A stretch of DNA of 10,401 nt from Candidatus Zixiibacteriota bacterium (GTDB lineage Bacteria > Zixibacteria > MSB-5A5 > CAIYYT01), in NCBI GenBank assembly GCA_963205155.1, contig CAUJJY010000293.1, forward strand, positions 1 to 10,401. The letters run 5' to 3'. Both the position numbers and the translations under genes were made by a program. The stretch's first letter is position 1. Each line of letters opens with the position of its first letter. Below the pieces are notes generated by a model. That model was not told where the DNA came from and searched no databases. It saw only the letters and a list, made by a program, of their open reading frames with translations. Below are positions 1 through 5,888 of the stretch, in pieces.

Positions 1-1218
1 CATAAATGCCGCCACGCGCATATTCACCTTGTATTGTTCGGAAACTGAATAGACATCGTTAAATGCGGCAACCATCGCAATCTCCAGCCGGCGATTGACT
101 TCGTCTTCCGTCCAGTAATACCCGATTCGATTCTGCACCCATTCGAAGTACGAAACAGTCACGCCGCCTGCATTGCAAAGGATGTCAGGGATGATGAAAA
201 CACCCTTGTTCTCGAGGATCTTATCCGCTTCCGGCATCGTCGGACCGTTCGCGCCTTCAGCAATGATACGAGCTTTGACTTCTCCGGCATTCTCGCCTGT
301 AATCAGATTCTCAAGTGCCGCAGGCACCAGAAGCTCTATATCGAGCGCCACGACCTCTTGGTTGCTAATCGGAGTAGTGCCCGGAAATCCCACAACCGAC
401 CCGGTTGTATTCGCATGCTCGATCAGACGCGGAATATCGAGACCGTTCCTGTTCATCACTCCTCCCAAAACGTCGGTGACGGCAAGAACCTTCACTCCCA
501 TTCCGTGAAGCAGCTCGGCGGCAATCGAACCAACATTTCCAAATCCTACCACGGCGGCAGTAGCTTTCTTAATATCCAAGCCGAGAGCCTTGTATGCCTC
601 ACGCACAGTCAACATCAAACCGCGACCAGTAGCCTCACGCCGCCCATGAGATCCGCCGATCAAGAACGGTTTGCCAGTCACAACCGCAGCTTCGGTATGC
701 CGAACGTGCATGGAGTACGTGTCCATGATCCACGCCATTGTCTGCTCGTTGGTATTGACGTCCGGCGCCGGAACATCCGAGTTAGGACCGAACACGTCGA
801 GAAGATCAGCCGTGTAACGACGCGTCAATCGCTCCAGTTCACCCTTCGAGAGCTTTTTCGGATCTACTGTGATTCCGCCCTTGCCGCCGCCAAACGGTAT
901 GTTCACCACCGCGCACTTCCATGTCATCCAGCTAGCGAGCGCCTGCACTTCATCGAGGGTAACGTTGGGATGGAAGCGTATTCCACCTTTGGCGGGACCA
1001 CGAACGATCGAATGCTGCACCCGATATCCAGTGAACACCTGAAACGTTCCGTCATCCATCTGAATCGGCAGCTTGACAATGACGCTTCGCCGTGGTTGCT
1101 TCATTATCTCCACGAGGGCCGGATCGATTTTCAACAGCCCGGCAGCCGTGTCGATTTGATGAAGCACATTTTCAAAGACCGAAAGCGGCACGTCTTTGGA
1201 CTTGATCTGACCTTGCAT
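1..1218 (-). CDS. gdhA: Glu/Leu/Phe/Val dehydrogenase, probably glutamate dehydrogenase (C-terminus cut by window edge)
   Basis: It catalyses the reversible oxidative deamination of L-glutamate to 2-oxoglutarate and ammonia with NAD(P), in the cytoplasm. I translated the strand by hand: 406 uninterrupted codons run to base 1, so probably only about 10-15 C-terminal residues are missing compared with the usual ~415-420. The substrate-domain signature is complete: K77 in GPAKGGIRFHP, K101 in WKCAVV, and the catalytic K113 in PFGGGKGG. The catalytic Asp is D153 in PAPDVNT. The Rossmann domain has GFGNVG at 225-230. AEGANGPTMPEAD and PDILCNAGGV follow near the C-terminus, as in the family. The ATG at 1218 is preceded by a perfect AGGAGG that overlaps the stop of the upstream glycosylase gene, so it is the last visible gene of the queF-led cluster. 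The enzyme family is certain. Substrate (glutamate rather than leucine or phenylalanine) is likely from the motifs and length, and coenzyme preference cannot be read. Confidence 0.95.
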   Translation of the reverse strand, partial: MQGQIKSKDVPLSVFENVLHQIDTAAGLLKIDPALVEIMKQPRRSVIVKLPIQMDDGTFQVFTGYRVQHSIVRGPAKGGIRFHPNVTLDEVQALASWMTWKCAVVNIPFGGGKGGITVDPKKLSKGELERLTRRYTADLLDVFGPNSDVPAPDVNTNEQTMAWIMDTYSMHVRHTEAAVVTGKPFLIGGSHGRREATGRGLMLTVREAYKALGLDIKKATAAVVGFGNVGSIAAELLHGMGVKVLAVTDVLGGVMNRNGLDIPRLIEHANTTGSVVGFPGTTPISNQEVVALDIELLVPAALENLITGENAGEVKARIIAEGANGPTMPEADKILENKGVFIIPDILCNAGGVTVSYFEWVQNRIGYYWTEDEVNRRLEIAMVAAFNDVYSVSEQYKVNMRVAAFM

Positions 1219-1222
1219 TTAT

Positions 1223-1228
1223 CCTCCT
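1223..1228 (-). promoter_or_regulatory. Shine-Dalgarno of gdhA, overlapping the stop codon of mpg
   Basis: On the minus strand the bases read TAGGAGGATAAATG. TAG is the stop of the glycosylase gene (1227-1229), AGGAGG is a perfect ribosome binding site, and the ATG of gdhA follows after 4 bases. This fixes the gdhA start and suggests that ribosomes finishing mpg load directly onto gdhA. Confidence 0.85.
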
Positions 1229-1805
1229 ACTTGCGGGAGACGAATTTACTTTCACCATCATAAAATCGCCACAACAAATCTCGACCCTGCCGGATTCCGA
1301 TTCGCGGGCTTGCAACTATCTTTGACGGCACCTCGCCGTCGTCCATCACGAAGAACATTGGACCTGTCACACTTGCGCTCGTATCCGCGACGCGCAGGTC
1401 AAACGCCTGACACAATTTTCCCGGACCCGAGCAGAGGTGACGGATGTCGGCGCGACCGCGATTCACCTGCATTTCTTGAATGCCTTCTAACGGCTCGATT
1501 GCACGAATGAGAACCGCAGCCGGAACACCTTTCTTTTCCGTGACAATATTCAGCATGTTATACATGCCATATATGAAATAGACATAGAGAAATCCGCCGT
1601 CGCCGTACATTACGCTGTTTCGCCCGGTCTGCCCGAATCGCGCATGACACGCGGGATCGTCTTCGCCGATGTAGGCTTCAACTTCGACGATTCTGCCGGA
1701 CATTCGCCCGGCATCTCTATGTACTACGAATCTCTTTCCGATCAGCGCTTGTGCAACTTCAAGTGTTGGCTGGCGATAAAAATCGCGCGGTAACTTAAAC
1801 GCCAT
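1227..1805 (-). CDS. mpg: DNA-3-methyladenine glycosylase, AAG/Mpg family
   Basis: A monofunctional base-excision repair glycosylase that removes alkylated purines such as 3-methyladenine, and often hypoxanthine, from DNA. The 192-residue product has the usual length of bacterial AAG-fold enzymes. The active-site block is clear: GRIVEVEAYIG, with the expected water-activating Glu at E43, the base-stacking Tyr at Y45, and H54 in DPACHARFG. LYVYFIYGMYNMLNIV, LIRAIEPLEG (R101) and the SGPGKLCQAF motif follow in family order. The frame is open for 55 more codons upstream, but that stretch lies within the PHP gene and matches nothing in the family, so I chose the ATG at 1805. It overlaps the end of the PHP gene by 11 bases. 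A purine-rich AAGAAGGG sits almost against the ATG, too close for a normal Shine-Dalgarno, so translation probably depends on coupling to the PHP gene. Confidence 0.93.
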   Translation of the reverse strand: MAFKLPRDFYRQPTLEVAQALIGKRFVVHRDAGRMSGRIVEVEAYIGEDDPACHARFGQTGRNSVMYGDGGFLYVYFIYGMYNMLNIVTEKKGVPAAVLIRAIEPLEGIQEMQVNRGRADIRHLCSGPGKLCQAFDLRVADTSASVTGPMFFVMDDGEVPSKIVASPRIGIRQGRDLLWRFYDGESKFVSRK

Positions 1806-2631
1806 ACCCTTCTTCAAGGTCGCATGGAAGAATTTCCGGCACCAGTGCCACCGCCGATTCAAAATCCAGCGCCAGTTGATCCGGCGCATGCGCATCCGAA
1901 CCGAGGCCGCTGACAAACACTTCTGCGCGCCGTGCCTCGTTGAGAATGGCGACTGACGGATAGTACTCATTGATTCCGTGGCGCATGCCCGAGGTGTTTA
2001 CTTCCAGCGCAAGATCACTCGCCTTCATCTTCGCAAATAAGGTTTCCAGATATGGCTCATGCGCAGTCCGCAATGCGTCACCGTATACGGCGAGTCCATA
2101 GCGTTTGTAAACGTCCAGATGAGCAATCACGTTAAACAACCCGGATTCAGCGATCTCCTCCGCCTTCTTGAAGTACTTCCCGATCCAATCCTCAATGCGA
2201 CGGCTCTGGAAAAACTGCGGCGCGTAAGCTCGCTCCAGAATCGGTTCATCGTCAATGTCGTGTACCGAACCTATAACGAAATCGAGATCAAACTCGCGCA
2301 GTTCCTTGGCCAGTCGATCGTAAAGCGTAATATCCCAACCGACTTCGAGACCAACCCGCACCTTTAATCCCGCCGGAAAGAAGTGCTCTCCTGCCTCTCG
2401 CAGTTCCTCAATCATCCGTTTAACTGCATCCGGCCCAGCTGGTACCTTCTCGCCGCCGATCATGAAGTATCCCATTCGGTCTTTACGGGAAGGCATTATC
2501 TCATAATGATTTGTAAACGTAATCTCATAAAGCCCCATCTCGAAAGCCTTTTGGCAAAACTCATGAACCGTGCCTTTGGCATCCACCGAGTGATCAGTAT
2601 GAACATGGCTGTCGCCGATTGGAAATCTCAT
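1795..2631 (-). CDS. PHP-domain phosphoesterase, histidinol-phosphatase (HisK-type) family
   Basis: A metal-dependent phosphoesterase of the polymerase-and-histidinol-phosphatase superfamily, 278 residues, close to the ~265-280 of HisK-type histidinol phosphatases. The metal-binding motifs appear in order: HVHTDHS (H9, H11), TNHYE (H42), GLEVGW (E96), GSVHDID (H124), AHLDVYKRYG (H171, D173), EVNTSG (E210) and GSDAHAP (D246, H248). That is a complete PHP metal site. The expected reaction is L-histidinol phosphate to L-histidinol in histidine synthesis, but no other his gene is nearby, and related PHP enzymes act on other phosphates, so the substrate is uncertain. The start ATG shares one base with the stop of the upstream MBL gene (TAATG) and has GAGGAT as ribosome binding site. 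The end overlaps mpg by 11 bases. Both junctions suggest coupled translation. Confidence 0.88.
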   Translation of the reverse strand: MRFPIGDSHVHTDHSVDAKGTVHEFCQKAFEMGLYEITFTNHYEIMPSRKDRMGYFMIGGEKVPAGPDAVKRMIEELREAGEHFFPAGLKVRVGLEVGWDITLYDRLAKELREFDLDFVIGSVHDIDDEPILERAYAPQFFQSRRIEDWIGKYFKKAEEIAESGLFNVIAHLDVYKRYGLAVYGDALRTAHEPYLETLFAKMKASDLALEVNTSGMRHGINEYYPSVAILNEARRAEVFVSGLGSDAHAPDQLALDFESAVALVPEILPCDLEEGYGV

Positions 2632-3278
2632 TAATTCATCCTCACAAACGGATTATATTTCTTCTCAAATCCTACCGAGGTCGGCTCACCGTGCCCCGGA
2701 TAAATCACTGTCTCGTCATCCAGCACATAAATCTTCTTCAATATCGAACTCTCTATTTCCTCAAACGATCCGCCCGGCAAGTCAGTCCGGCCAATACTGC
2801 CGTTAAACAGTAGGTCACCGCCGAAAACGATCTTCTCCCACCGGAAACAAACACCACCTGGCGTATGCCCCGGAGTGTGCAGTACCTCCAGTTGCAGATT
2901 CCCGACCGCTATCCGGTCGCCATCCTCCAAAATCTGTTCTGCCGCATCGCACTTGATGTTTGCTCCCGTCAGGGCACTAAGGTTCACCATAGGATTTGTC
3001 AGTGCTTCTTCGTCGGCGACATGGATCAACACCGGGCAACCATACTTCCCTCGCATCTCGTTTAATCCCCCGATATGGTCGTAGTGCCCGTGCGTCAAAA
3101 GTATCATCTTCACACTCGCACCGGCCGTCTCAGCAGCCTCTATGATTTGCGCTGCGTCTCCACCCGGATCGATTATTACCGCCTCGCGAGTTTTCGCACA
3201 GCCAAAGAGGTAACAGTTCATTTGTAGCTCACCAACAACAAGCGTCTCAAGAAAATAGGCTGCTTTATTACTGTTCAT
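2631..3278 (-). CDS. MBL-fold metallo-hydrolase, glyoxalase II-like (YcbL-type)
   Basis: A 215-residue metallo-beta-lactamase-fold hydrolase of the short glyoxalase II-like type, cytoplasmic. From the ATG at 3278 the di-metal site is THGHYDHIGG (H63, H65, D67, H68), HTPGHTPGG (H138), FGGDLLF (D155) and YPGHGEPT (H196). NCYLFG near the N-terminus and GRTDLPGG are also typical. Likely chemistry is thioester hydrolysis, such as S-lactoylglutathione or a bacillithiol analogue, but the natural substrate is not readable. The frame also has a TTG start at 3320, six bases after queF. I prefer the ATG because homologues begin just before the LETLVVG strand. Neither start has a good Shine-Dalgarno, so the start is the least certain part. 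It ends in TAATG, overlapping the PHP gene start by one base. Confidence 0.87.
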   Translation of the reverse strand: MNSNKAAYFLETLVVGELQMNCYLFGCAKTREAVIIDPGGDAAQIIEAAETAGASVKMILLTHGHYDHIGGLNEMRGKYGCPVLIHVADEEALTNPMVNLSALTGANIKCDAAEQILEDGDRIAVGNLQLEVLHTPGHTPGGVCFRWEKIVFGGDLLFNGSIGRTDLPGGSFEEIESSILKKIYVLDDETVIYPGHGEPTSVGFEKKYNPFVRMN

Positions 3279-3326
3279 CGCGTGATTGCTGGAATCCAGT
3301 GTTTGAAGAATTGCATGCAAGTGACT

Positions 3327-3719
3327 TCAGCGACTCTCGTACTCTCGAACCACCGTCGTCTGAATACCGCCACGATTGTTGAATTGCCCCTCAAGACGCA
3401 GGCGGCGAGGCCGAATCGCTGCTACCAAATCGTCCGTCACCTTGTTGACCACGTTCTCGTGGAAAATCCCCTGATTTCGATAAGCCAGCAGGTACTCCTT
3501 AAAACTCTTAAGCTCGATACATAGCTCCGCCGGCACAAATGTCAGGACCAGCGTTGCAAAGTCAGGCAGCCCCGTTTTCGGACACACACAACTGAACTCG
3601 CTTGTTTCCATCCTGATTTCGTATTCACGGTCGCTGTAAATATTGCGAAAAGTCTCAATTTCGGGAGTCTTCCACTCGCGAATATGATCCTGGCGGCCCT
3701 CATAAGAAGATTCTGTCAT
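3327..3719 (-). CDS. queF: NADPH-dependent 7-cyano-7-deazaguanine (preQ0) reductase, type I QueF
   Basis: It reduces the nitrile of preQ0 to the amine preQ1 with two NADPH, the last free-base step before insertion into tRNA by Tgt. The 130-residue protein matches the short, single-domain type I form, which works as a higher oligomer. The catalytic motif is SCVCPKTGLPDF, with nucleophile C46 and proton donor D53. The NADPH-binding family signature follows as ELKSFKEYLLAYRNQGIFHE, with E88 as the substrate-binding Glu. I used the ATG at 3719; a TTG two codons upstream is open but would lie in the probable promoter. There is no Shine-Dalgarno, and the probable -10 box ends six bases from the ATG, so the message may be leaderless. 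It heads the minus-strand cluster and is divergent from queC, the gene for the enzyme that makes its substrate. Confidence 0.95.
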   Translation of the reverse strand: MTESSYEGRQDHIREWKTPEIETFRNIYSDREYEIRMETSEFSCVCPKTGLPDFATLVLTFVPAELCIELKSFKEYLLAYRNQGIFHENVVNKVTDDLVAAIRPRRLRLEGQFNNRGGIQTTVVREYESR

Positions 3720-3725
3720 GCGCAA

Positions 3726-3754
3726 AGTATACGTAAAACGGTCGACAATTGCAA
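3726..3754 (-). promoter_or_regulatory. Probable promoter of queF and the minus-strand cluster
   Basis: On the minus strand, TTGCAA (3749-3754) and TATACT (3726-3731) are separated by 17 bases, a good sigma-70-like pair. The -10 box is six bases from the queF ATG, so the start of transcription should fall at or next to the ATG. This is seen by eye only; no transcript data. Confidence 0.6.
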
Positions 3755-3776
3755 CAGCGACTCGTTAAGGCTTTGT

Positions 3777-3804
3777 TTGACATGCCGAAGCATTTGTCTA
3801 TATT
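3777..3804 (+). promoter_or_regulatory. Probable promoter of queC-queE-queD
   Basis: A perfect TTGACA (3777-3782) is followed after 16 bases by TATATT (3799-3804), the best sigma-70-like promoter in the window. Nine bases separate the -10 box from the queC ATG at 3814, leaving an untranslated leader of only about three bases. The -35 boxes of this and the queF promoter are 22 bp apart, so one regulator could act on both. Confidence 0.7.
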
Positions 3805-3813
3805 CTCTGTCGT

Positions 3814-4542
3814 ATGACGAAACCGAATATCAATCCGAATTCCGCGGTTGTCTTGCTCTCCGGCGGCATCGACTCAACCACGACGCTCGCCATGGCCAAG
3901 GCCAACGGCTATCAAGTTCGAACGATCACCTTTGACTATCACCAGCGCCATTTTCAGGAGCTCGCTGCGGCTCGCTTGTTGGCGCAGAAGTTCGGCGTCG
4001 AAGACCACCTCGTCTTCCCGCTCGATCTCGGCCCCATCGGCGGATCTGCGCTCACAGCCAACATCAAAGTGCCCAAAAATCGCATTGAGTCCGAGATGAG
4101 TACCCACATTCCGATCACTTACGTTCCGGCACGCAATACTATCTTTCTCGCCATTGCCCTTGCCTGGGCGGAATCTCTGGGTGCGGGCTCAATCTTTATT
4201 GGAGCAAACGCCATTGATTACTCCGGCTACCCCGACTGCCGTCCGGACTTTATCGACGCTTTTCAGAATATGGCCAATCTCGGCACTCGTTCCGGCATCG
4301 AGGGCGCTCGCATTATCGTCAACGCCCCGCTGATCCACATGACCAAGGCGCAGATCATCCAGGAAGGCGTCCGCCTCGGCGTCGATTACTCACTGACGCT
4401 AAGCTGCTACGATCCTGATACGCTGGGTCGCGCATGCGGCGAATGTGATAGTTGCCTGATTCGCCGTCGCGGTTTCGAGGATGCTCGTATCCCCGACCCA
4501 ACTATTTATTGCCCAGCCTATCGTGAGATCAAAAGCAAATGA
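3814..4542 (+). CDS. queC: 7-cyano-7-deazaguanine (preQ0) synthase
   Basis: An ATP-dependent enzyme that converts 7-carboxy-7-deazaguanine (CDG) and ammonia to preQ0, with an amide intermediate. The 242 residues have the usual family length. The PP-loop ATPase motif is VVLLSGGIDSTT (S16-T22). The zinc site near the C-terminus is C198, C208, C211 and C214 in CYDPDTLGRACGECDSC. TYVPARNTIFL and GANAIDYSGYPDCRPDFI are strong QueC family blocks. The ATG at 3814 is the only sensible start and lacks a ribosome binding site, in keeping with a leaderless message from the promoter just upstream. Its stop overlaps the queE start in ATGA, so translation of the two is likely coupled. Confidence 0.97.
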   Translation: MTKPNINPNSAVVLLSGGIDSTTTLAMAKANGYQVRTITFDYHQRHFQELAAARLLAQKFGVEDHLVFPLDLGPIGGSALTANIKVPKNRIESEMSTHIPITYVPARNTIFLAIALAWAESLGAGSIFIGANAIDYSGYPDCRPDFIDAFQNMANLGTRSGIEGARIIVNAPLIHMTKAQIIQEGVRLGVDYSLTLSCYDPDTLGRACGECDSCLIRRRGFEDARIPDPTIYCPAYREIKSK

Positions 4543-5288
4543 GCTACAAACCGAAGATCGCCCCTTGGCCAACTGAATTCTCAGGCAAGATTCCCGTCAG
4601 CGAGATGTTCCTCTCGATTCAGGGGGAAGGCCGATTCGCCGGTACTCCTGCACTTTTCATTAGAATGAAATACTGCAATCTCGGCTGCGCTTGGTGCGAT
4701 ACCCGATTTACGTGGGATGAAGAAAAGATCGAAGAAGGCGCATTGCTTACCATTCCCGAAACTGTCGAACGCGCGCTCGAAATCATGTCGAAATCGTCCA
4801 GCCCGAAACATGAAACTCACGTGGTCATCACCGGTGGCGAACCAATGCTTCATCAGGATCGAATTCCAGCGATGATCGACGCCCTCATCGACGCCGGCTT
4901 CTCGTTCTTTGAAATCGAAACCAACGGCATGTATGTCCCGTCGCCTGCAATGATCTCCCGCATCAACTGGTGGAACTGCTCGCCCAAGCTCTCCAACAGC
5001 GGCCTGTATACCATGAAGACCCGTGTCGCGGCAGCTTTAGCCACGATCATCGCGACACATAAGTGCGACTTCAAATTCGTCATTCAGGCGCCCAAAGACA
5101 TCGACGAAATGGAGAAGATCTTCATGCCGCCAATCCCGGCTGACCGCGTCATCCTCATGCCCGAATGCGTCACACCTGAAGTCCAAAGCCGGATCATGCC
5201 GTGGCTCTCTGAAGAATGTATTCGTCGCGGCTACCGCTTCTCGCCCCGCCTCCACATACTTGCCTGGGGAAACGAGCGCGCCCGATGA
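4539..5288 (+). CDS. queE: 7-carboxy-7-deazaguanine synthase (radical SAM)
   Basis: A radical SAM enzyme that contracts the ring of 6-carboxy-tetrahydropterin to 7-carboxy-7-deazaguanine, using S-adenosylmethionine and Mg. The [4Fe-4S] cluster motif is the canonical CxxxCxxC: C46, C50 and C53 in YCNLGCAWCDT. Other family features are FLSIQGEG (24-31, substrate loop), ITGGEPML (97-104, SAM binding), EIETNG (125-130) and the CSPKLSNSG stretch at 147-155. At 249 residues it sits in the longer part of the family range. It overlaps queC by four bases (ATGA). It makes the substrate of QueC and uses the product of QueD, the other two genes of this cluster. Confidence 0.96.
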   Translation: MSYKPKIAPWPTEFSGKIPVSEMFLSIQGEGRFAGTPALFIRMKYCNLGCAWCDTRFTWDEEKIEEGALLTIPETVERALEIMSKSSSPKHETHVVITGGEPMLHQDRIPAMIDALIDAGFSFFEIETNGMYVPSPAMISRINWWNCSPKLSNSGLYTMKTRVAAALATIIATHKCDFKFVIQAPKDIDEMEKIFMPPIPADRVILMPECVTPEVQSRIMPWLSEECIRRGYRFSPRLHILAWGNERAR

Positions 5289-5333
5289 AAGTGTTCGATC
5301 CTAATGATATGCGCAAATTCGCATCGCGCGTAG

Positions 5334-5353
5334 GGGCGCATGGCAATGCGCCC
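5334..5353. repeat. Perfect 8-bp palindromic stem between queE and queD
   Basis: GGGCGCAT and ATGCGCCC flank a GGCA loop, giving a perfect 8-bp GC-rich stem, preceded by GTAG. It lies in the 88-base gap between queE and queD, in a cluster where the other junction overlaps. The GTAGGGGCGCA-type half-site resembles short dispersed palindromes I recall from many bacterial genomes, but that resemblance is from memory. There is no T-run, so it is not an intrinsic terminator. It could form an RNA hairpin between the two cistrons. Confidence 0.6.
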
Positions 5354-5376
5354 AATTGCACTGGAATTACTTCTAT

Positions 5377-5739
5377 ATGATCGTAACCCTTACCCAACAA
5401 TTCAACTTCGACGCCTCCCACCGGCTCGACCATCTCCCCTCTCATCATCCGTGCCACAACTTACACGGTCACGGCTACGTCGTCTTCGTTGAAGTCACTG
5501 GCGAGGTCGATCCCAAAACCGGCTTCCTGATTGACTACCGCGAAATCTACGACGCCGTCAAGCCACTCATCGACCAACTCGACCATCACCATCTCAATGA
5601 CATCGAGGGCCTCCCCATTGCCTCAACCGAATACATCGCCCGCTGGCTCTGGGAGCGCATCAAGCCAAAACTCCCCATCCTAAGCAAAATCACCATCAGC
5701 GAAACTCCGCTCACCCGCTGCGAATATCGCGGCGAGTAG
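5377..5739 (+). CDS. queD: 6-carboxy-5,6,7,8-tetrahydropterin synthase
   Basis: A zinc enzyme of the 6-pyruvoyl-tetrahydropterin synthase fold that converts 7,8-dihydroneopterin triphosphate to 6-carboxy-tetrahydropterin, the substrate of QueE. At 120 residues it has the usual QueD length. Zinc ligands are H15 (FDASHRL) and H30, H32 (NLHGHGY). The catalytic Cys is C26 in HHPCHNLHGH. D69-H70 in QLDHHHLND and E109 in ISETPLTRCEY complete the active site. I chose the ATG at 5377 because it starts right at the MIVTLTQQFNFDASH strand; a TTG seven codons upstream adds nothing conserved. The ribosome binding site is weak (GGA about 13 bases upstream). The ATG overlaps the TGA of a 31-codon open frame that starts on the queE stop. 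The supplier of its substrate, FolE, is not in the window. Confidence 0.95.
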   Translation: MIVTLTQQFNFDASHRLDHLPSHHPCHNLHGHGYVVFVEVTGEVDPKTGFLIDYREIYDAVKPLIDQLDHHHLNDIEGLPIASTEYIARWLWERIKPKLPILSKITISETPLTRCEYRGE

Positions 5740-5823
5740 GTACAGTGCCCAACCTACTTAGTATTAACTCTTCGGTGTAGCTGCTATTACCTCAACATCC
5801 GATTCCTTGAGCATACCCCCTAC

Positions 5824-5859
5824 AAAAACACAGGAGCGGGCTGTTCGACCCGCTCCTGT
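5824..5859 (-). terminator. Intrinsic terminator of the large secreted-protein gene
   Basis: An 11-bp perfect stem (5830-5840 with 5849-5859; ACAGGAGCGGG type) with an 8-base loop is followed on the minus strand by G and five T (5828-5824). It starts 30 bases after the stop of the large gene. On the plus strand the stem is not followed by a T-run, so it would be at best a weak stop for queD transcripts. The remaining bases 5740-5823 show nothing convincing. Confidence 0.85.
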
Positions 5860-5888
5860 TGAACGATGTATTAGTGAAGTAGGATAAA

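Noticed and set aside
358..1263. 301-codon open frame on the plus strand
   Set aside because: It is the antisense shadow of gdhA, whose minus-strand frame has every catalytic motif of the family. The plus frame resembles nothing.
1806..1970. Upstream extension of the mpg frame by 55 codons
   Set aside because: It lies wholly within the PHP gene, reads as low-quality sequence rich in Arg and Trp, and has no counterpart in the AAG family. The ATG at 1805 starts at the right place.
3720..3725. TTG start for queF two codons upstream
   Set aside because: It adds only two residues and would place the start codon next to the -10 box; the ATG at 3719 is enough for the whole family domain.
3720..3813. 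preQ1 riboswitch before queF or queC
   Set aside because: The promoters appear to leave no leader, and I see neither the small preQ1-I pseudoknot pattern nor a terminator on either strand.
5764..5814. 16-codon peptide frame on the minus strand with a GGGGG stretch before its ATG
   Set aside because: It lies beyond the terminator of the large gene, has no promoter, and is too short to distinguish from chance.
5830..5859. The same stem as a terminator for queC-queE-queD
   Set aside because: On the plus strand the stem is followed by TTGAACG, not a T-run. The T-run is on the minus strand only.
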